64,000 nucleotides of DNA from a virus: positions 1 through 64,000 of IMG/VR virus record IMGVR_UViG_3300033146_001994; one strand, given 5' to 3'. Position numbers and translations under genes: made by a program. Numbering within the stretch: position 1 is the stretch's first letter; every line of letters starts with the position of its first letter. A model generated the notes under the pieces. It had not been told where the DNA came from, did not search any database, and saw only the letters and a program-made list of their open reading frames with translations. Shown here piece after piece: positions 33,454 through 43,435 of the stretch.

Positions 33454-34683
33454 ATGAAATCACAAAAAAACAGTGCCCAACTATTTGTAGTAGCTGATAC
33501 TGTAAATTCAGGTAATGTAGATGCCATAGCAGATGATAAGCTTGGATTTGAATGTGTATTAGATAGTACAGGTACTAAAACTCCTGGAGAAGTGTTTACA
33601 GTAATTCCTGTACACAGTGCCTTTAAGGTAATAGTACCCAGAGCTAATGGTATTTCAGAGGTGTCAGATGCAGTTTATACAGACGATATTACTGAAATTT
33701 CTATTAATGATGCAGATGCTGTTGCTGATGTGCAACAAGTAGACTATTTAGGATATAATCCTATTTTAGGTAGTGGAAATATTGAAGCATTAACAGATAA
33801 TATCTTTACTTTGAATATAAAGATTATTGGTGATACAATGGCTTCTTTTGCTGCACAGACTACAATTGATGCTAGTTTTAAATCAGGTGCATCAACAACG
33901 CCTTATGCTATAGCATTGGGATTAGTTGAGATAGGAACAGGTAACCTAAAATATACCCCTAATGACATTGTGCCTATTAGATTTGACATAGTAGCTAAAC
34001 ATGCAGGAGTAGCACTAGGTACTGGTGTAGGAACTCTGAGATTTACAAAAGGTAGTAAATACTTCTCTGCATCAGACATAGATAATGCTACAACCAATGC
34101 TGCATTAGCAGTAGGAGATTTTATTAGATTAGGTACAACACTTTCTGATGGAGTTTACAAAATTGTAGAATTAAATGCTACTACTAATATTGGTAAATTA
34201 GATAGAGTTGCTTCTATTTCAAAAACAGGCACACAAACTTCATTTAAAAGAATAACTGCTGCCACGGCTGCTTCTACTTCATTTGGAATAAAAATTATAG
34301 GACTAGCTACAATAAGCTCTCCTGGGTATATTGATACTTATATTACTAGATTTTTTACAAGTATTAATGGATTTGGCACAACTACTGTTTCAAGAGAAGC
34401 TGTAGTAGCATATAAGTCTGCTAAAACTCCTGAAGTAATTGCACAACTAGAGGCTGAATTAGCAGGTGCAAACGGAGTAATTTATAGGGCAACTCCGCAA
34501 TATAATGGAAATAGAGTTTCTTATGTTGTTAATGGAGTGACATATGACACTGTACATATTTCATTCAATAAAGACTATAAGAATAGTTTTGGAGAAACTT
34601 TAAAAATTCCTGCCGAGATAATTATAGCTATTAACTCAACTAAAACCGCAGGGTTAAAGACAATATTAGCATCTATTGACTAA
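33454..34683 (+). CDS. Virion structural protein, beta-rich (409 aa)
   Basis: A 409-residue protein rich in Ala, Thr, Gly and Ser with alternating hydrophobic strands, little charge and no membrane helix, the composition of a phage surface or tail structural protein. It closes the head block and is followed by a strong terminator. Possible roles include an auxiliary capsid or decoration protein or a major tail component; the sequence does not decide. Confidence 0.5.
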   Translation: MKSQKNSAQLFVVADTVNSGNVDAIADDKLGFECVLDSTGTKTPGEVFTVIPVHSAFKVIVPRANGISEVSDAVYTDDITEISINDADAVADVQQVDYLGYNPILGSGNIEALTDNIFTLNIKIIGDTMASFAAQTTIDASFKSGASTTPYAIALGLVEIGTGNLKYTPNDIVPIRFDIVAKHAGVALGTGVGTLRFTKGSKYFSASDIDNATTNAALAVGDFIRLGTTLSDGVYKIVELNATTNIGKLDRVASISKTGTQTSFKRITAATAASTSFGIKIIGLATISSPGYIDTYITRFFTSINGFGTTTVSREAVVAYKSAKTPEVIAQLEAELAGANGVIYRATPQYNGNRVSYVVNGVTYDTVHISFNKDYKNSFGETLKIPAEIIIAINSTKTAGLKTILASID

Positions 34684-34716
34684 GTCTTAAACTTTAATTT
34701 ATTATATGTTGAAATT

Positions 34717-34749
34717 AAAGGTCTTTTATTAATTTAAAAGACCTTTTTT
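34717..34749 (+). terminator. Strong intrinsic terminator
   Basis: AAAGGTCTTTTA (34717-34728) pairs perfectly with TAAAAGACCTTT (34735-34746), followed by further T residues. It ends the head module. Confidence 0.9.
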
Positions 34750-34751
34750 AT

Positions 34752-34760
34752 TATATTTGC
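34752..34760 (+). promoter_or_regulatory. Bacteroidetes-type -7 promoter box
   Basis: TATATTTGC matches the Bacteroidetes -7 consensus TAnnTTTG and lies 17 bases before the ATG at 34777, right behind a terminator. No good -33 TTTG is seen because the terminator occupies that region. It would start the tail-fibre transcript. Confidence 0.45.
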
Positions 34761-34776
34761 AATAAAACATAAAAAA

Positions 34777-35478
34777 ATGGTTAATAGCTTATCTTCATTT
34801 ATATATAGCAATCTTGACAGTTTACCTCCAATTATAAAATTAATGGTTTTTCCATTTCTATTTATACTATTTTTCATTTTAAAACTTATTAAAGCTAAAA
34901 AGAAAAATAAAGTCATATTCTCCCTAATAAAAAAGATTATAAATAGAATAGTAAGACAGAATTTGGAATATCATAATGTATTTATAAGTTTAAATATAAA
35001 TATAAGTAAAATATCAAATATAGATTTAAAAAACAAGAATAAAACTAAAGTGTTTAAAATATTATTAAACACGCAGTTAGCAGAAATAAAAAAACTTTTA
35101 ATTGAAATTATGGGATTTAAGAACATTAAAAGTTTAAATTCAGAAAATTTATATTTAAAAATATGTAAAGCAATGCTTGCGCATAACTCTGCTTTTAAAA
35201 CACAAGTTAATGTTAAAATACATGCTAAATATCCCGACATTGATTCAAAAAAGCTAACATATTTAATAGCAGGTAATGCAAATAAAGAACTTACAATGAG
35301 TATGAATACTTTACTATTGTATGTGGAAAAGCTTGCAAACAGTACTATATATGATGATAATTATGAAAGAATTACAGCCTTTTTTGATATGGTAGATACA
35401 ATAATAACTGCTTTAATGTTGGATGCTGAAAATAATTTCACTAATTTTAATGGAAATTTTGATTCTTTTTTTAAATAA
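34777..35478 (+). CDS. Membrane-anchored hypothetical protein (233 aa)
   Basis: An N-terminal hydrophobic helix at about residues 17-38 (PIIKLMVFPFLFILFFIL) is followed by a Lys-rich segment (KLIKAKKKNK), so the rest likely faces the cytoplasm by the positive-inside rule. The remaining 190 residues are helical and basic with no recognised family. First gene after a terminator and promoter-like box, ahead of fibre genes. A role in assembly at the membrane or in lysis timing is possible but unsupported. Confidence 0.5.
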   Translation: MVNSLSSFIYSNLDSLPPIIKLMVFPFLFILFFILKLIKAKKKNKVIFSLIKKIINRIVRQNLEYHNVFISLNINISKISNIDLKNKNKTKVFKILLNTQLAEIKKLLIEIMGFKNIKSLNSENLYLKICKAMLAHNSAFKTQVNVKIHAKYPDIDSKKLTYLIAGNANKELTMSMNTLLLYVEKLANSTIYDDNYERITAFFDMVDTIITALMLDAENNFTNFNGNFDSFFK

Positions 35479-35483
35479 AAGTT

Positions 35484-35753
35484 ATGAATTTTACAACATA
35501 TATATATAATTACTATTATTTTCTTACAAAGAAATTAGATAGAATGGTGGTATCATTGCAAACAGGCAGTCTAAATAAAAAAGACTTACATGATTATATT
35601 ATACATTCTAAGATATTACAAAAACTTGAATTGTTTATACCTGAAACTTCAGAACCACAACAATTTGATGTTGATACCTACATAAATATTCAAACAGAAT
35701 TAAATAAATACTTAGATATAAATTTACATTACTATGAGTTTACTTACAGTTAA
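35484..35753 (+). CDS. Small hypothetical protein (89 aa)
   Basis: An 89-residue protein rich in Tyr at the start (TTYIYNYYYFLTKKLDRM) with a helical middle. No membrane segment of normal length. It ends in a 20-base overlap with the following virion gene. Confidence 0.5.
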   Translation: MNFTTYIYNYYYFLTKKLDRMVVSLQTGSLNKKDLHDYIIHSKILQKLELFIPETSEPQQFDVDTYINIQTELNKYLDINLHYYEFTYS

Positions 35754-36261
35754 TAATAATCAAGACTATTCAAAGTTTAAAGTTGGCTATAGTACAGATA
35801 TACTTGGAGAGGTTGCTACATTAGTAATAACAATAACTACTACAGAACAGGAATACAAAGACAATTCTCCAAAAATAGTAACTTCTGAAATTCCCTTAAC
35901 TAGTGCCTTGTCTACAATAGATAACCCTGATGAAATTGTTATACCTGTTGAAGAATTGCCTGAAATCATTGATGGATTGTACTGTTTTACTGTATACATA
36001 CGAGATGAAAATGATAGTATAATTGATACAATCACTGCGAAATACATGATTATGTATAATGCAGAAGTAACTATAGGATTAGATTCAGTAAATTTGGCAC
36101 AGAGTTTAGATATTGGCAATCCTAATTATTTGCAAAAAGCTTTAGAAACTCTTTATCAAGAGGAATTATTAGTTGGAATACAACGAGGTAATGCTGTAGG
36201 ACTTATTCCTGAAACATTGCGTATACTTGAATACATAAAATATATACTTAAAAATAATTAA
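35734..36261 (+). CDS. Beta-rich virion-associated protein (175 aa)
   Basis: A 175-residue protein with an immunoglobulin- or fibronectin-like strand pattern in the first 110 residues (VATLVITITTTEQEY, GLYCFTVYIRDEND), then a helical C-terminus. It precedes the first long fibre and may be a fibre-attachment or baseplate-like adaptor. Inference from position. Confidence 0.45.
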   Translation: MSLLTVNNNQDYSKFKVGYSTDILGEVATLVITITTTEQEYKDNSPKIVTSEIPLTSALSTIDNPDEIVIPVEELPEIIDGLYCFTVYIRDENDSIIDTITAKYMIMYNAEVTIGLDSVNLAQSLDIGNPNYLQKALETLYQEELLVGIQRGNAVGLIPETLRILEYIKYILKNN

Positions 36262-36263
36262 TC

Positions 36264-39200
36264 ATGGATAAGGTAAATGATGGCTTTAAAGTAGGGAAAG
36301 AAGATATATATAATCCATTGAAAGGAGATTCTAGTGAGATTTCAGGTGTGTATGTAGTTAATATTGTAAAAGAGGATACAGAGTTAGTAGTTACATTTAG
36401 TAATGGTACTACAACTCATTTTGCTATAGGAGAAACTGGATTTTTAAATGTTAAAAATGTTACATATAATGAACATGATAACAGATTAGCTATTGTATAT
36501 TCAGATGATACTGAAACTATACTTCAGTTAAAAACATCCATTACAGGCTTAGCTGTAAATAATAAAAAGCTTTCTATAACCTACAGTGATGGTTCAACTA
36601 ACACTTTAAATATAGATGATTTACTCTCCTTTTCAGGCGATAATGATAGTATAGTTATTTTAAGGGATAATGTGTTAACAATATCTTCTTCTAAATTATC
36701 AGATTTTGTAAATAAAGAAGATGATAACGACTTTAATGGAGATAATACTTTTAATGGTAATTCATACTTAAGTAATTTAAAGTTTTTAGCTGATGACCCA
36801 CTAAGTAGCCCAATTCTCCACATATCTGACCTTACAGCAAAAGGTGATTCAGATACATCTACACTAATGACAAAACATGCAATCTTAAAATTATTTGGCA
36901 GTTTTACAGGAGGAGGTATAAATATAACAGGCAATGCTAATAACATTCCTGTAATAAACACAGATGGCGATGGATTAGTTGATTCTTTAATCAGTAAAGA
37001 TAATTTATTTCTATTAAATACTAAAGCCGATAGAGTTGTCACAGATGGTAATATACTATTTGATAATATAGATATTCAGATTAAAGAAAGTCTATCTGGT
37101 CAATTAGGAGCGTTACCAAAAGGTAATTTCTCATTATCAAACGGGATAAAAGTTAAATATATTTTAGATAATATTTCAAATACTTCTTTTGATAAAGATA
37201 AATCTTTAGTTACTGCACAAGGAGTTGAAAATTCAATAGCACAAGCACAGTTAAATAGCGTAACATTTACAAAAAGTGTAATTAGTGCATTACCTGATTA
37301 TCCTACAGGTGAGCCTGCATCACCCTCTCAAGGAGATAGATACATAATTAATATTGATGCCAACGAAACTTCAACATTAACAGGACAGACAATACCTAAA
37401 AATTCAATAATTGAATGGGAGGGTACAGGAACTGGATGGATTATTACACCTCCTGTCAATGCCCTATCCACATTAAATAGAGCAACTGGTACTTTTTGGA
37501 GAGTTGTCCAAGATTCAAATAATAGATTAGTCTGGGAAGACCCAAATTCAGGAGGAATATCATCACATGATGATGCTACAGATGTTAGAGATTCTGATGG
37601 AGTATCTATGGCAACTCCATCACAAGCAAGACATCTTAATTCACAGGAAACTGATTTATTATTAAAAGGTGGAACAGTTTCTACTGAACATACTCATGCA
37701 CCTGCAACTGCAACAAGACCAGGAAGTGTACCTGCATTACCTTTAGACAGTTCTAAATTTCTTAACGGTGAGGGTGAATTTGTCTCTATGGCAGATATTA
37801 ATAATGTAACTGACTTACAAGTAGAATTTGATACAGATACAACTTCTCCATTTAAGAAAGTCTCCCCATTGTCAAATGGAGTATCAGGATTTACAGTAGG
37901 AAATGTAACGACATTAAACTGTTCATGGATAGCAGACGTTACAACACGTAATTGGGTAATTACAGATATAACTTTTCCAAAAGAAGAATATACTACAAAA
38001 ATAACAATAACAAACAGCTATGGTGAGTATTTTCAATACATAGTAAGTACTAAAAATCCAGCACTTGGGGCAATTTCGTCTGTAATACTTTTAAATAAAG
38101 GTGTTGATGGTAAAAATTGTTCAATCAATGTTCAAGTCAGTACTGATGGAAAAACACACTCAATAGAAAGCAATCCAGGAAACACACATAGGGCATTACA
38201 TGAAGCATATGGAGACCCTAGATTTTATTGCCATATTGAATTAATTGGATACTCAGGTTATTCACTTGGGGATAAGATAACTATAATTCCTAGAGCAGAT
38301 GTAGGAATAAACGACCACATAACTCCAAATGTTTCAAATATTTTAGATGGAGCAGTTGGAGAAGCCAATTACGGATTAAATATTGGAGAAGCTGGAACAG
38401 GAATATATAAAGAGAAAACTAATTCAGTCTTAACCTTTAAAAAACTAAACTCGATATCTGAACATTTAACAATTAATGATTCAGAGGATGGGGAAATAGA
38501 ATTTAACTTTGACCCTAAAACTGACTTTAGTAAAACTGACTTCATAACTGCTGTTCAAGATGGTAATGATAAATATAAATTTAAAGCCGTAAATTTTAAC
38601 AGACAATTAAGTCAGCATACAATTATCTATTTACATTTTCCTGACGAAATGGATGCTGATTTAGACAATGCTAACATTTTACTAAGTATTGATGAGGGAG
38701 AACACTATGTTCCTATTATGGATAGTGCAGGAGAAACAATTAAACTTGTTAACGCATTTAAAAGGGGTCTTAAAATAGCCTTAATGTATGAGGAGGATTC
38801 AGATACAGAAGCAGAGGGTTGGTATCCATTATTTTCAGATTTAGATTTTATCAGATTAGCAGGTGAGGGTTGGAACGGAGAAACTATCCTAGATAATTAC
38901 TCAAAAAATCAAGTTCAAGATGATACTATAACAAATATATTATCTGCATTAGCGTCAGGTGGAGAGATTGTTTCAGAAATAGTTGCTATTAATGGGGTTA
39001 TTACTGCTCCTGTAGAGAAGACTAAAATTGACTTTGAGGTTGATATTCCATCAAACAACACAAGCTATTTAGATGTAGATGCAAGTAATGATATTTTATT
39101 AGAAAGTGAAAATCCCGCAGGATATCAAATAATTGGAAATTTTACAGTAAAAGGAACTCAACTTGATTCATCTGTATCAAGTAAGGTAAGATTTAAGTTA

Positions 39201-39758
39201 TATAATGGAGATGACCCAATAGATACGTTCAATATCGTTGTTTTAAAAGGTGAAGTAAAAAGTGTTTCTAAAAGTTTCTTTCACACTGTAGCTGTAGGAA
39301 ATGCTCCTGAAACATTAACAGTTACAGCAGAGGTGCTTAGGCACAGTATTGAAATAGAAGAAGCAAGCCTACAAGCAATAACGAGATTTACTATTGGAGG
39401 AAGTAGTGTTGATGGCATTATCACACGTAACTATATTCATCCTGTTGTTGATACTGGTAATTTAGAATTAGATTTTGCAGGTAGAAATGAAGTGTACGCA
39501 ACTAAAGATGGTGGAGGTGCTATTGTTATCAATGAAGATGTTGAAATAGCTTACACTAATTATCCAAAGTTTGATACTGCTTATATAGTAATTGAAGTAC
39601 AGACTGAAACAAGAACAATTACATTTCCTGAAAATCATAAGTCTGGTGACTTTAGATGGGAGAATTTAGTTTTAACTTTAGATGTAGGATTTTATCAGTT
39701 AACAATAAGTAATAATGGTGCATATTACAGTGTATTATGCTCACAACCTGAATTATAA
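36264..39758 (+). CDS. Long tail fibre protein (1,164 aa)
   Basis: Starts with repeated beta units (TELVVTFSNGTTTHFAIG, RLAIVYSDDTETILQL, KLSITYSDGSTNTLNI), a fibre-shaft pattern. Around residues 340-410 there is a DUF2793-like module (SQGDRYIINID, IIEWEGTGTGWIITPP). Further beta-rich modules follow up to the C-terminus (TITFPENHKSGDF...GFYQLTISNNG), which could be the receptor-binding tip. Such long fibres sit between capsid and tail-ring genes in crAss-like phages. Stop and next start overlap by one base. Confidence 0.7.
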   Translation: MDKVNDGFKVGKEDIYNPLKGDSSEISGVYVVNIVKEDTELVVTFSNGTTTHFAIGETGFLNVKNVTYNEHDNRLAIVYSDDTETILQLKTSITGLAVNNKKLSITYSDGSTNTLNIDDLLSFSGDNDSIVILRDNVLTISSSKLSDFVNKEDDNDFNGDNTFNGNSYLSNLKFLADDPLSSPILHISDLTAKGDSDTSTLMTKHAILKLFGSFTGGGINITGNANNIPVINTDGDGLVDSLISKDNLFLLNTKADRVVTDGNILFDNIDIQIKESLSGQLGALPKGNFSLSNGIKVKYILDNISNTSFDKDKSLVTAQGVENSIAQAQLNSVTFTKSVISALPDYPTGEPASPSQGDRYIINIDANETSTLTGQTIPKNSIIEWEGTGTGWIITPPVNALSTLNRATGTFWRVVQDSNNRLVWEDPNSGGISSHDDATDVRDSDGVSMATPSQARHLNSQETDLLLKGGTVSTEHTHAPATATRPGSVPALPLDSSKFLNGEGEFVSMADINNVTDLQVEFDTDTTSPFKKVSPLSNGVSGFTVGNVTTLNCSWIADVTTRNWVITDITFPKEEYTTKITITNSYGEYFQYIVSTKNPALGAISSVILLNKGVDGKNCSINVQVSTDGKTHSIESNPGNTHRALHEAYGDPRFYCHIELIGYSGYSLGDKITIIPRADVGINDHITPNVSNILDGAVGEANYGLNIGEAGTGIYKEKTNSVLTFKKLNSISEHLTINDSEDGEIEFNFDPKTDFSKTDFITAVQDGNDKYKFKAVNFNRQLSQHTIIYLHFPDEMDADLDNANILLSIDEGEHYVPIMDSAGETIKLVNAFKRGLKIALMYEEDSDTEAEGWYPLFSDLDFIRLAGEGWNGETILDNYSKNQVQDDTITNILSALASGGEIVSEIVAINGVITAPVEKTKIDFEVDIPSNNTSYLDVDASNDILLESENPAGYQIIGNFTVKGTQLDSSVSSKVRFKLYNGDDPIDTFNIVVLKGEVKSVSKSFFHTVAVGNAPETLTVTAEVLRHSIEIEEASLQAITRFTIGGSSVDGIITRNYIHPVVDTGNLELDFAGRNEVYATKDGGGAIVINEDVEIAYTNYPKFDTAYIVIEVQTETRTITFPENHKSGDFRWENLVLTLDVGFYQLTISNNGAYYSVLCSQPEL

Positions 39759-42217
39759 TGAGTTTATTACAAATCAATGCAATGTTAATGGGGAATCAGT
39801 ATAGATACCCTGCAAATGCTCTGTATACAAAAGAACAAGTTGATACTCTTATTCTTACAAATAGTTATATACCTATTGCAAATAGTTCTGAATTAGTTAA
39901 CTTGGTACAGTCTGCTTCTCAAACTATGGGAAAAGGTACACCTTGGCAAGGTAATTATACAACTGGATTAGATAAGAAATATATAGTTGTTACTAATTTC
40001 ACTATTGCATCGAATATTACTAACACTCTTGATAATTTTGCAGGTATTTTTGATGGAAATCAATTAAAATTAACTTATAACTATGGCAATTTATTTGGTA
40101 CTCCCGATGCTTTAGCTAAGTACTATAATCTTAATGTGTATGGAAATGTTACATCAAATGGCTATTTAGGAGGGATTTGGTATACTTTTTCAGCATATGC
40201 TGAGAATTGTACATTTACAGGAAGCATATTAAATGGTCAAGGAAGTCTTGCAAGATTAGGAGGATTGGCAGTAACTACTTCATCTTCAACAATATTGAAA
40301 AACTGTTCAACCAATGTTAATATAACATCTACAATTAATGACAGCAATGGAGGTTTAGGAGGTTTAGTTGCTTTAGGAAATGGTGGCACATTTGAAAATT
40401 GTCACTCTAGTGGAATATACAATGGATTTTCAAATACAGGTGGATTAATTGGAAGTATAAGTTCAGGAGATTTAATTTTGAATAACTGTTCAAGTGATGC
40501 TGTTATAACAGGAACAATAAATACAGGTGGTTTAATTGGTTTTTTTAATCGTAATACAAATTCATTTTCAACTATTGGAATTAATGAGTTTACAGGAAGT
40601 GTAGACGGAGAAAGTAATTTAGGCGGGATAATTGGAGGATTTGAAGGAATTTCCGCAAATGATATTAATGTATCAAAATTACATTCAACAGGAAATATAA
40701 CTGGAACTGGAAATTATATTGGTGGGTTATTTGGAATGTCATTTTTATCTACAAAAGAAATTAATATAAGTGATTCTTATTGTAGTGGGGATGTACAAGG
40801 GAATGATTATGTAGGTGGTCTTGGTGGACGTATTGGAGTGACAACAATTAAAGATTGTTATTCCACTGGTGCGGTTAGTGGAAATACTAATGTGGGAGGG
40901 TTGATTGGGGGTAATATTTCAACAATTATTATTAATTCATATTGGGATACAGAAACAAGTGGACAAGCAACAAGTGATGGAGGAACAGGTAAAACAACAG
41001 CAGAGATGCAACAAGGGTCAATTCCTGACACAAACATCTATGTTGATTGGGATAGTTTAATTTGGGGTTCAGGTTCAACAAGTGAATATCCAATATTGAA
41101 AACTGTAACTGCAAGTAATAAGTATCTTGCAACAGAAATAGTTAATGATGAACTTGTAGACCAATATGGCAATATCAATATACCAATAGTATCAGGATTA
41201 GTTACTGATGGTACTGCAATATTAGACTTAGCAGGATTTGGTACAACTTATGACAAGTCTTATTATATAGGTAATTCAGAGGGTAAAGATGAGAATTGGG
41301 ATTATCCATTTATCTATTTTGATACTAACAACCCTACTCATTGGAAAATTGAAGAGCTTAATTATCGAATGATTGAAGAACAGTATATTGCAGGAGATGG
41401 GAATTTGAAAAAACTCTATGCAAAGTTATTATATAGCGGAGGAACATTACAAGGATTAGAAGAGTTGTATATGTATAATACTTCTGTTCAAGATGAAACT
41501 GCAATATTATCTGTAATTGGAACGTCTGGACAAACAATTAAATTCAATGGTATTAATCAATACGCTCATGTATTAGATAATGGAGCATTAGATATTGTTG
41601 AAGCTTCGTCAGTCTTTTACTACGGTGGATGGGTAAATATTCCTGAAAGTAGTAGTGGAAATCATACATGTATTGCTAAAACAGATGGCTCTGATGTAAT
41701 GACTGCAGGAAATTACTCTACCTATTTAGGTGGAGATGTTCTATATTCATTTACAATGCCTGCTAATCACTACTCACAGTGTAAATTTGGATATATTCCT
41801 ACAATATCAGGTTGGCATCATTTGGCAACAAAGATAGATATTACCAATGCTAAATTATGGGTATATTTAGATGGAGTTAAGGGTGAGGGTAATACTTTAG
41901 ACGGAGGATTTTCTAATATATCTAATATATACCCATTCATACTAGGAGGTTCAACTAATTCAGACGGAAGTGGAGCTATCAACTTTGCTGAAATTGAGAT
42001 GAAAGATATTAGAATATATCGCAAAGACGTTACAGCAAACTTAACTGATTGGATGAATGGAGATATACTTAACGATGAAATTGCAATGTGGAAATGTGAT
42101 GAATTGGTAAGTGGGGAACTGCCTGATAATGCAGGAGGATTTAATTTAACACTTGAAAATAACCCACAAATACAACAATATTATACAGGTGAGATATTAT
42201 GTGGAAAAGAAGTTTAA
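39758..42217 (+). CDS. Tail fibre with GLUG adhesin repeats and LamG-like domain (819 aa)
   Basis: The N-terminal segment (ALYTKEQVDTLI) is a fibre-attachment-like part. Residues about 135-410 contain repeated Glug motifs (GGLIG/GGLVA-type turns after NCSS or NCHS strands), ending with YWDTETSGQATSDGGTG and KTTAEMQ, typical of bacterial adhesins and surface proteins of the GLUG family. Residues about 600-800 form a LamG/concanavalin-like domain (FNGINQYAHV, GWHHLATKIDIT, LWVYLDGV, WKCDE). Both modules fit glycan or cell-surface binding. It is likely the receptor-binding fibre. Confidence 0.75.
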   Translation: MSLLQINAMLMGNQYRYPANALYTKEQVDTLILTNSYIPIANSSELVNLVQSASQTMGKGTPWQGNYTTGLDKKYIVVTNFTIASNITNTLDNFAGIFDGNQLKLTYNYGNLFGTPDALAKYYNLNVYGNVTSNGYLGGIWYTFSAYAENCTFTGSILNGQGSLARLGGLAVTTSSSTILKNCSTNVNITSTINDSNGGLGGLVALGNGGTFENCHSSGIYNGFSNTGGLIGSISSGDLILNNCSSDAVITGTINTGGLIGFFNRNTNSFSTIGINEFTGSVDGESNLGGIIGGFEGISANDINVSKLHSTGNITGTGNYIGGLFGMSFLSTKEINISDSYCSGDVQGNDYVGGLGGRIGVTTIKDCYSTGAVSGNTNVGGLIGGNISTIIINSYWDTETSGQATSDGGTGKTTAEMQQGSIPDTNIYVDWDSLIWGSGSTSEYPILKTVTASNKYLATEIVNDELVDQYGNINIPIVSGLVTDGTAILDLAGFGTTYDKSYYIGNSEGKDENWDYPFIYFDTNNPTHWKIEELNYRMIEEQYIAGDGNLKKLYAKLLYSGGTLQGLEELYMYNTSVQDETAILSVIGTSGQTIKFNGINQYAHVLDNGALDIVEASSVFYYGGWVNIPESSSGNHTCIAKTDGSDVMTAGNYSTYLGGDVLYSFTMPANHYSQCKFGYIPTISGWHHLATKIDITNAKLWVYLDGVKGEGNTLDGGFSNISNIYPFILGGSTNSDGSGAINFAEIEMKDIRIYRKDVTANLTDWMNGDILNDEIAMWKCDELVSGELPDNAGGFNLTLENNPQIQQYYTGEILCGKEV

Positions 42218-42229
42218 AAATAATTAATA

Positions 42230-42640
42230 ATGAGAAGTAAAAGCAAAATAATAACATTCAATTATTCAGAATTACCACAAAAAGCAATTAACATCTTGGC
42301 TAATAGTACGGATGAAGCGAATAAACATTATGATTTTGAATTGGATGGAAAAACAAATCAATGGAAGTTATACTTACACTATGATAATTCTTATAAAGAA
42401 TTTGCAAAAGATTTATTAATGTATGCTCAATATATAACTAACTTTCAAAATACAGTCAAAGGTTCAGACTATCTTGATATGTATATTAAGGTTGAAAATG
42501 AGCCTGTAACTAATGCTGACATAACCTCTATCAAAGGTCATTATAAAAATATTAAGTTTTCAGAGATAACAGCAGGAACATATGACTTTTCAAATCTATT
42601 AACTGAAAAAGACGTAAATAATCTATTATGGCAAAACTAA
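42230..42640 (+). CDS. Hypothetical protein after the fibre gene (136 aa)
   Basis: A 136-residue soluble protein with no recognised motif, 12 bases after the fibre gene and overlapping the amidase by 13 bases. Could be a fibre chaperone or small tail protein by position. Confidence 0.5.
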   Translation: MRSKSKIITFNYSELPQKAINILANSTDEANKHYDFELDGKTNQWKLYLHYDNSYKEFAKDLLMYAQYITNFQNTVKGSDYLDMYIKVENEPVTNADITSIKGHYKNIKFSEITAGTYDFSNLLTEKDVNNLLWQN

Positions 42641-43215
42641 AGTATTTAATAATCCATTGTACAGATACTCCTCCTACAATGGAAGTATCAGAAGATGACA
42701 TTGACTTATGGCACAAAGGAGCTAAGTATGACCCTATAACAAAACTGTATAGGTTTATGGGACATAACTATACTAAAGATAAACTAGCTTATAAATATTT
42801 AAAATTGTCTAGTGGCAAGATAGTTAATGCACTTCAAACAAATGGAAGAGGCTGGTCTGTTCAAGGTTATGCTAAGATGTATAAAAGAGATGGCAGTACA
42901 TTTACTTGGGTAAAAGATGATGGCAACCAGTGGATTAAAGATAATGAAATAACAAACGGAGCTAGAGGTATAAACAAATACTCTAGTCATAAAGTATTAG
43001 TTGGAGGAAAAGATTGCAAATTTACAGATGCGTTCTTGAAAAATTATACCACAGCTCAATTTGTTCAATTAGAATCTGATATAAAAGAATATATTGCTAA
43101 ACATCCACAGATTAAGATAGGAGGGCATTATCAATTTTCAGCAAAACAATGTCCGGGATTTAATGTTAGAGATTATTTGAAAATTATAGGAACACCTTTA
43201 AAAAATATATTATGA
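42628..43215 (+). CDS. N-acetylmuramoyl-L-alanine amidase (endolysin)
   Basis: A 195-residue enzyme of the Amidase_2/T7 lysozyme type that cuts the bond between MurNAc and L-Ala in peptidoglycan. YLIIHCTDTPP gives the first zinc His (residue 10), YSSHKVLVGG a second His, and SAKQCPGFNV the Cys ligand with a catalytic Lys three positions before it (K-x-C). GGHYQFSAKQCPGF is a close fit to the family end. No secretion signal, so it needs the holin next door, whose start overlaps its stop. Confidence 0.9.
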   Translation: MAKLKYLIIHCTDTPPTMEVSEDDIDLWHKGAKYDPITKLYRFMGHNYTKDKLAYKYLKLSSGKIVNALQTNGRGWSVQGYAKMYKRDGSTFTWVKDDGNQWIKDNEITNGARGINKYSSHKVLVGGKDCKFTDAFLKNYTTAQFVQLESDIKEYIAKHPQIKIGGHYQFSAKQCPGFNVRDYLKIIGTPLKNIL

Positions 43216-43430
43216 AAAAATGGTTATATTTATTATTCAGCTCTCATTCAGTTGTGAGTTCTAAAAGAGTAAGTGGAATGATTTTACTTTTAAGTAGTAT
43301 TCTATTACTTTTTATAAATAGTGATTTTACAGACAATAAACTTTCTATTATTAAACTTGTAGTAGTTATTGGTGGTATATTAGTAAGTGGAGGTTCAATT
43401 GAAACAGTTTTAACCAAATTTAAAAAATAG
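43212..43430 (+). CDS. Probable holin (72 aa, two membrane helices)
   Basis: Two hydrophobic segments (GMILLLSSILLLFIN and KLVVVIGGILVSGGSIETVL) with a short loop, small size and position directly after the amidase, with ATGA coupling, fit a class II holin. The start KKWLYLLFSSHSVVSSKR is basic and amphipathic. Inference from topology and place. Confidence 0.65.
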   Translation: MKKWLYLLFSSHSVVSSKRVSGMILLLSSILLLFINSDFTDNKLSIIKLVVVIGGILVSGGSIETVLTKFKK

Positions 43431-43435
43431 AAATT

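Noticed and set aside
36581-37042. 153-codon frame on the minus strand in the fibre gene
   Set aside because: A shadow of the beta-repeat coding frame on the other strand, no motif.
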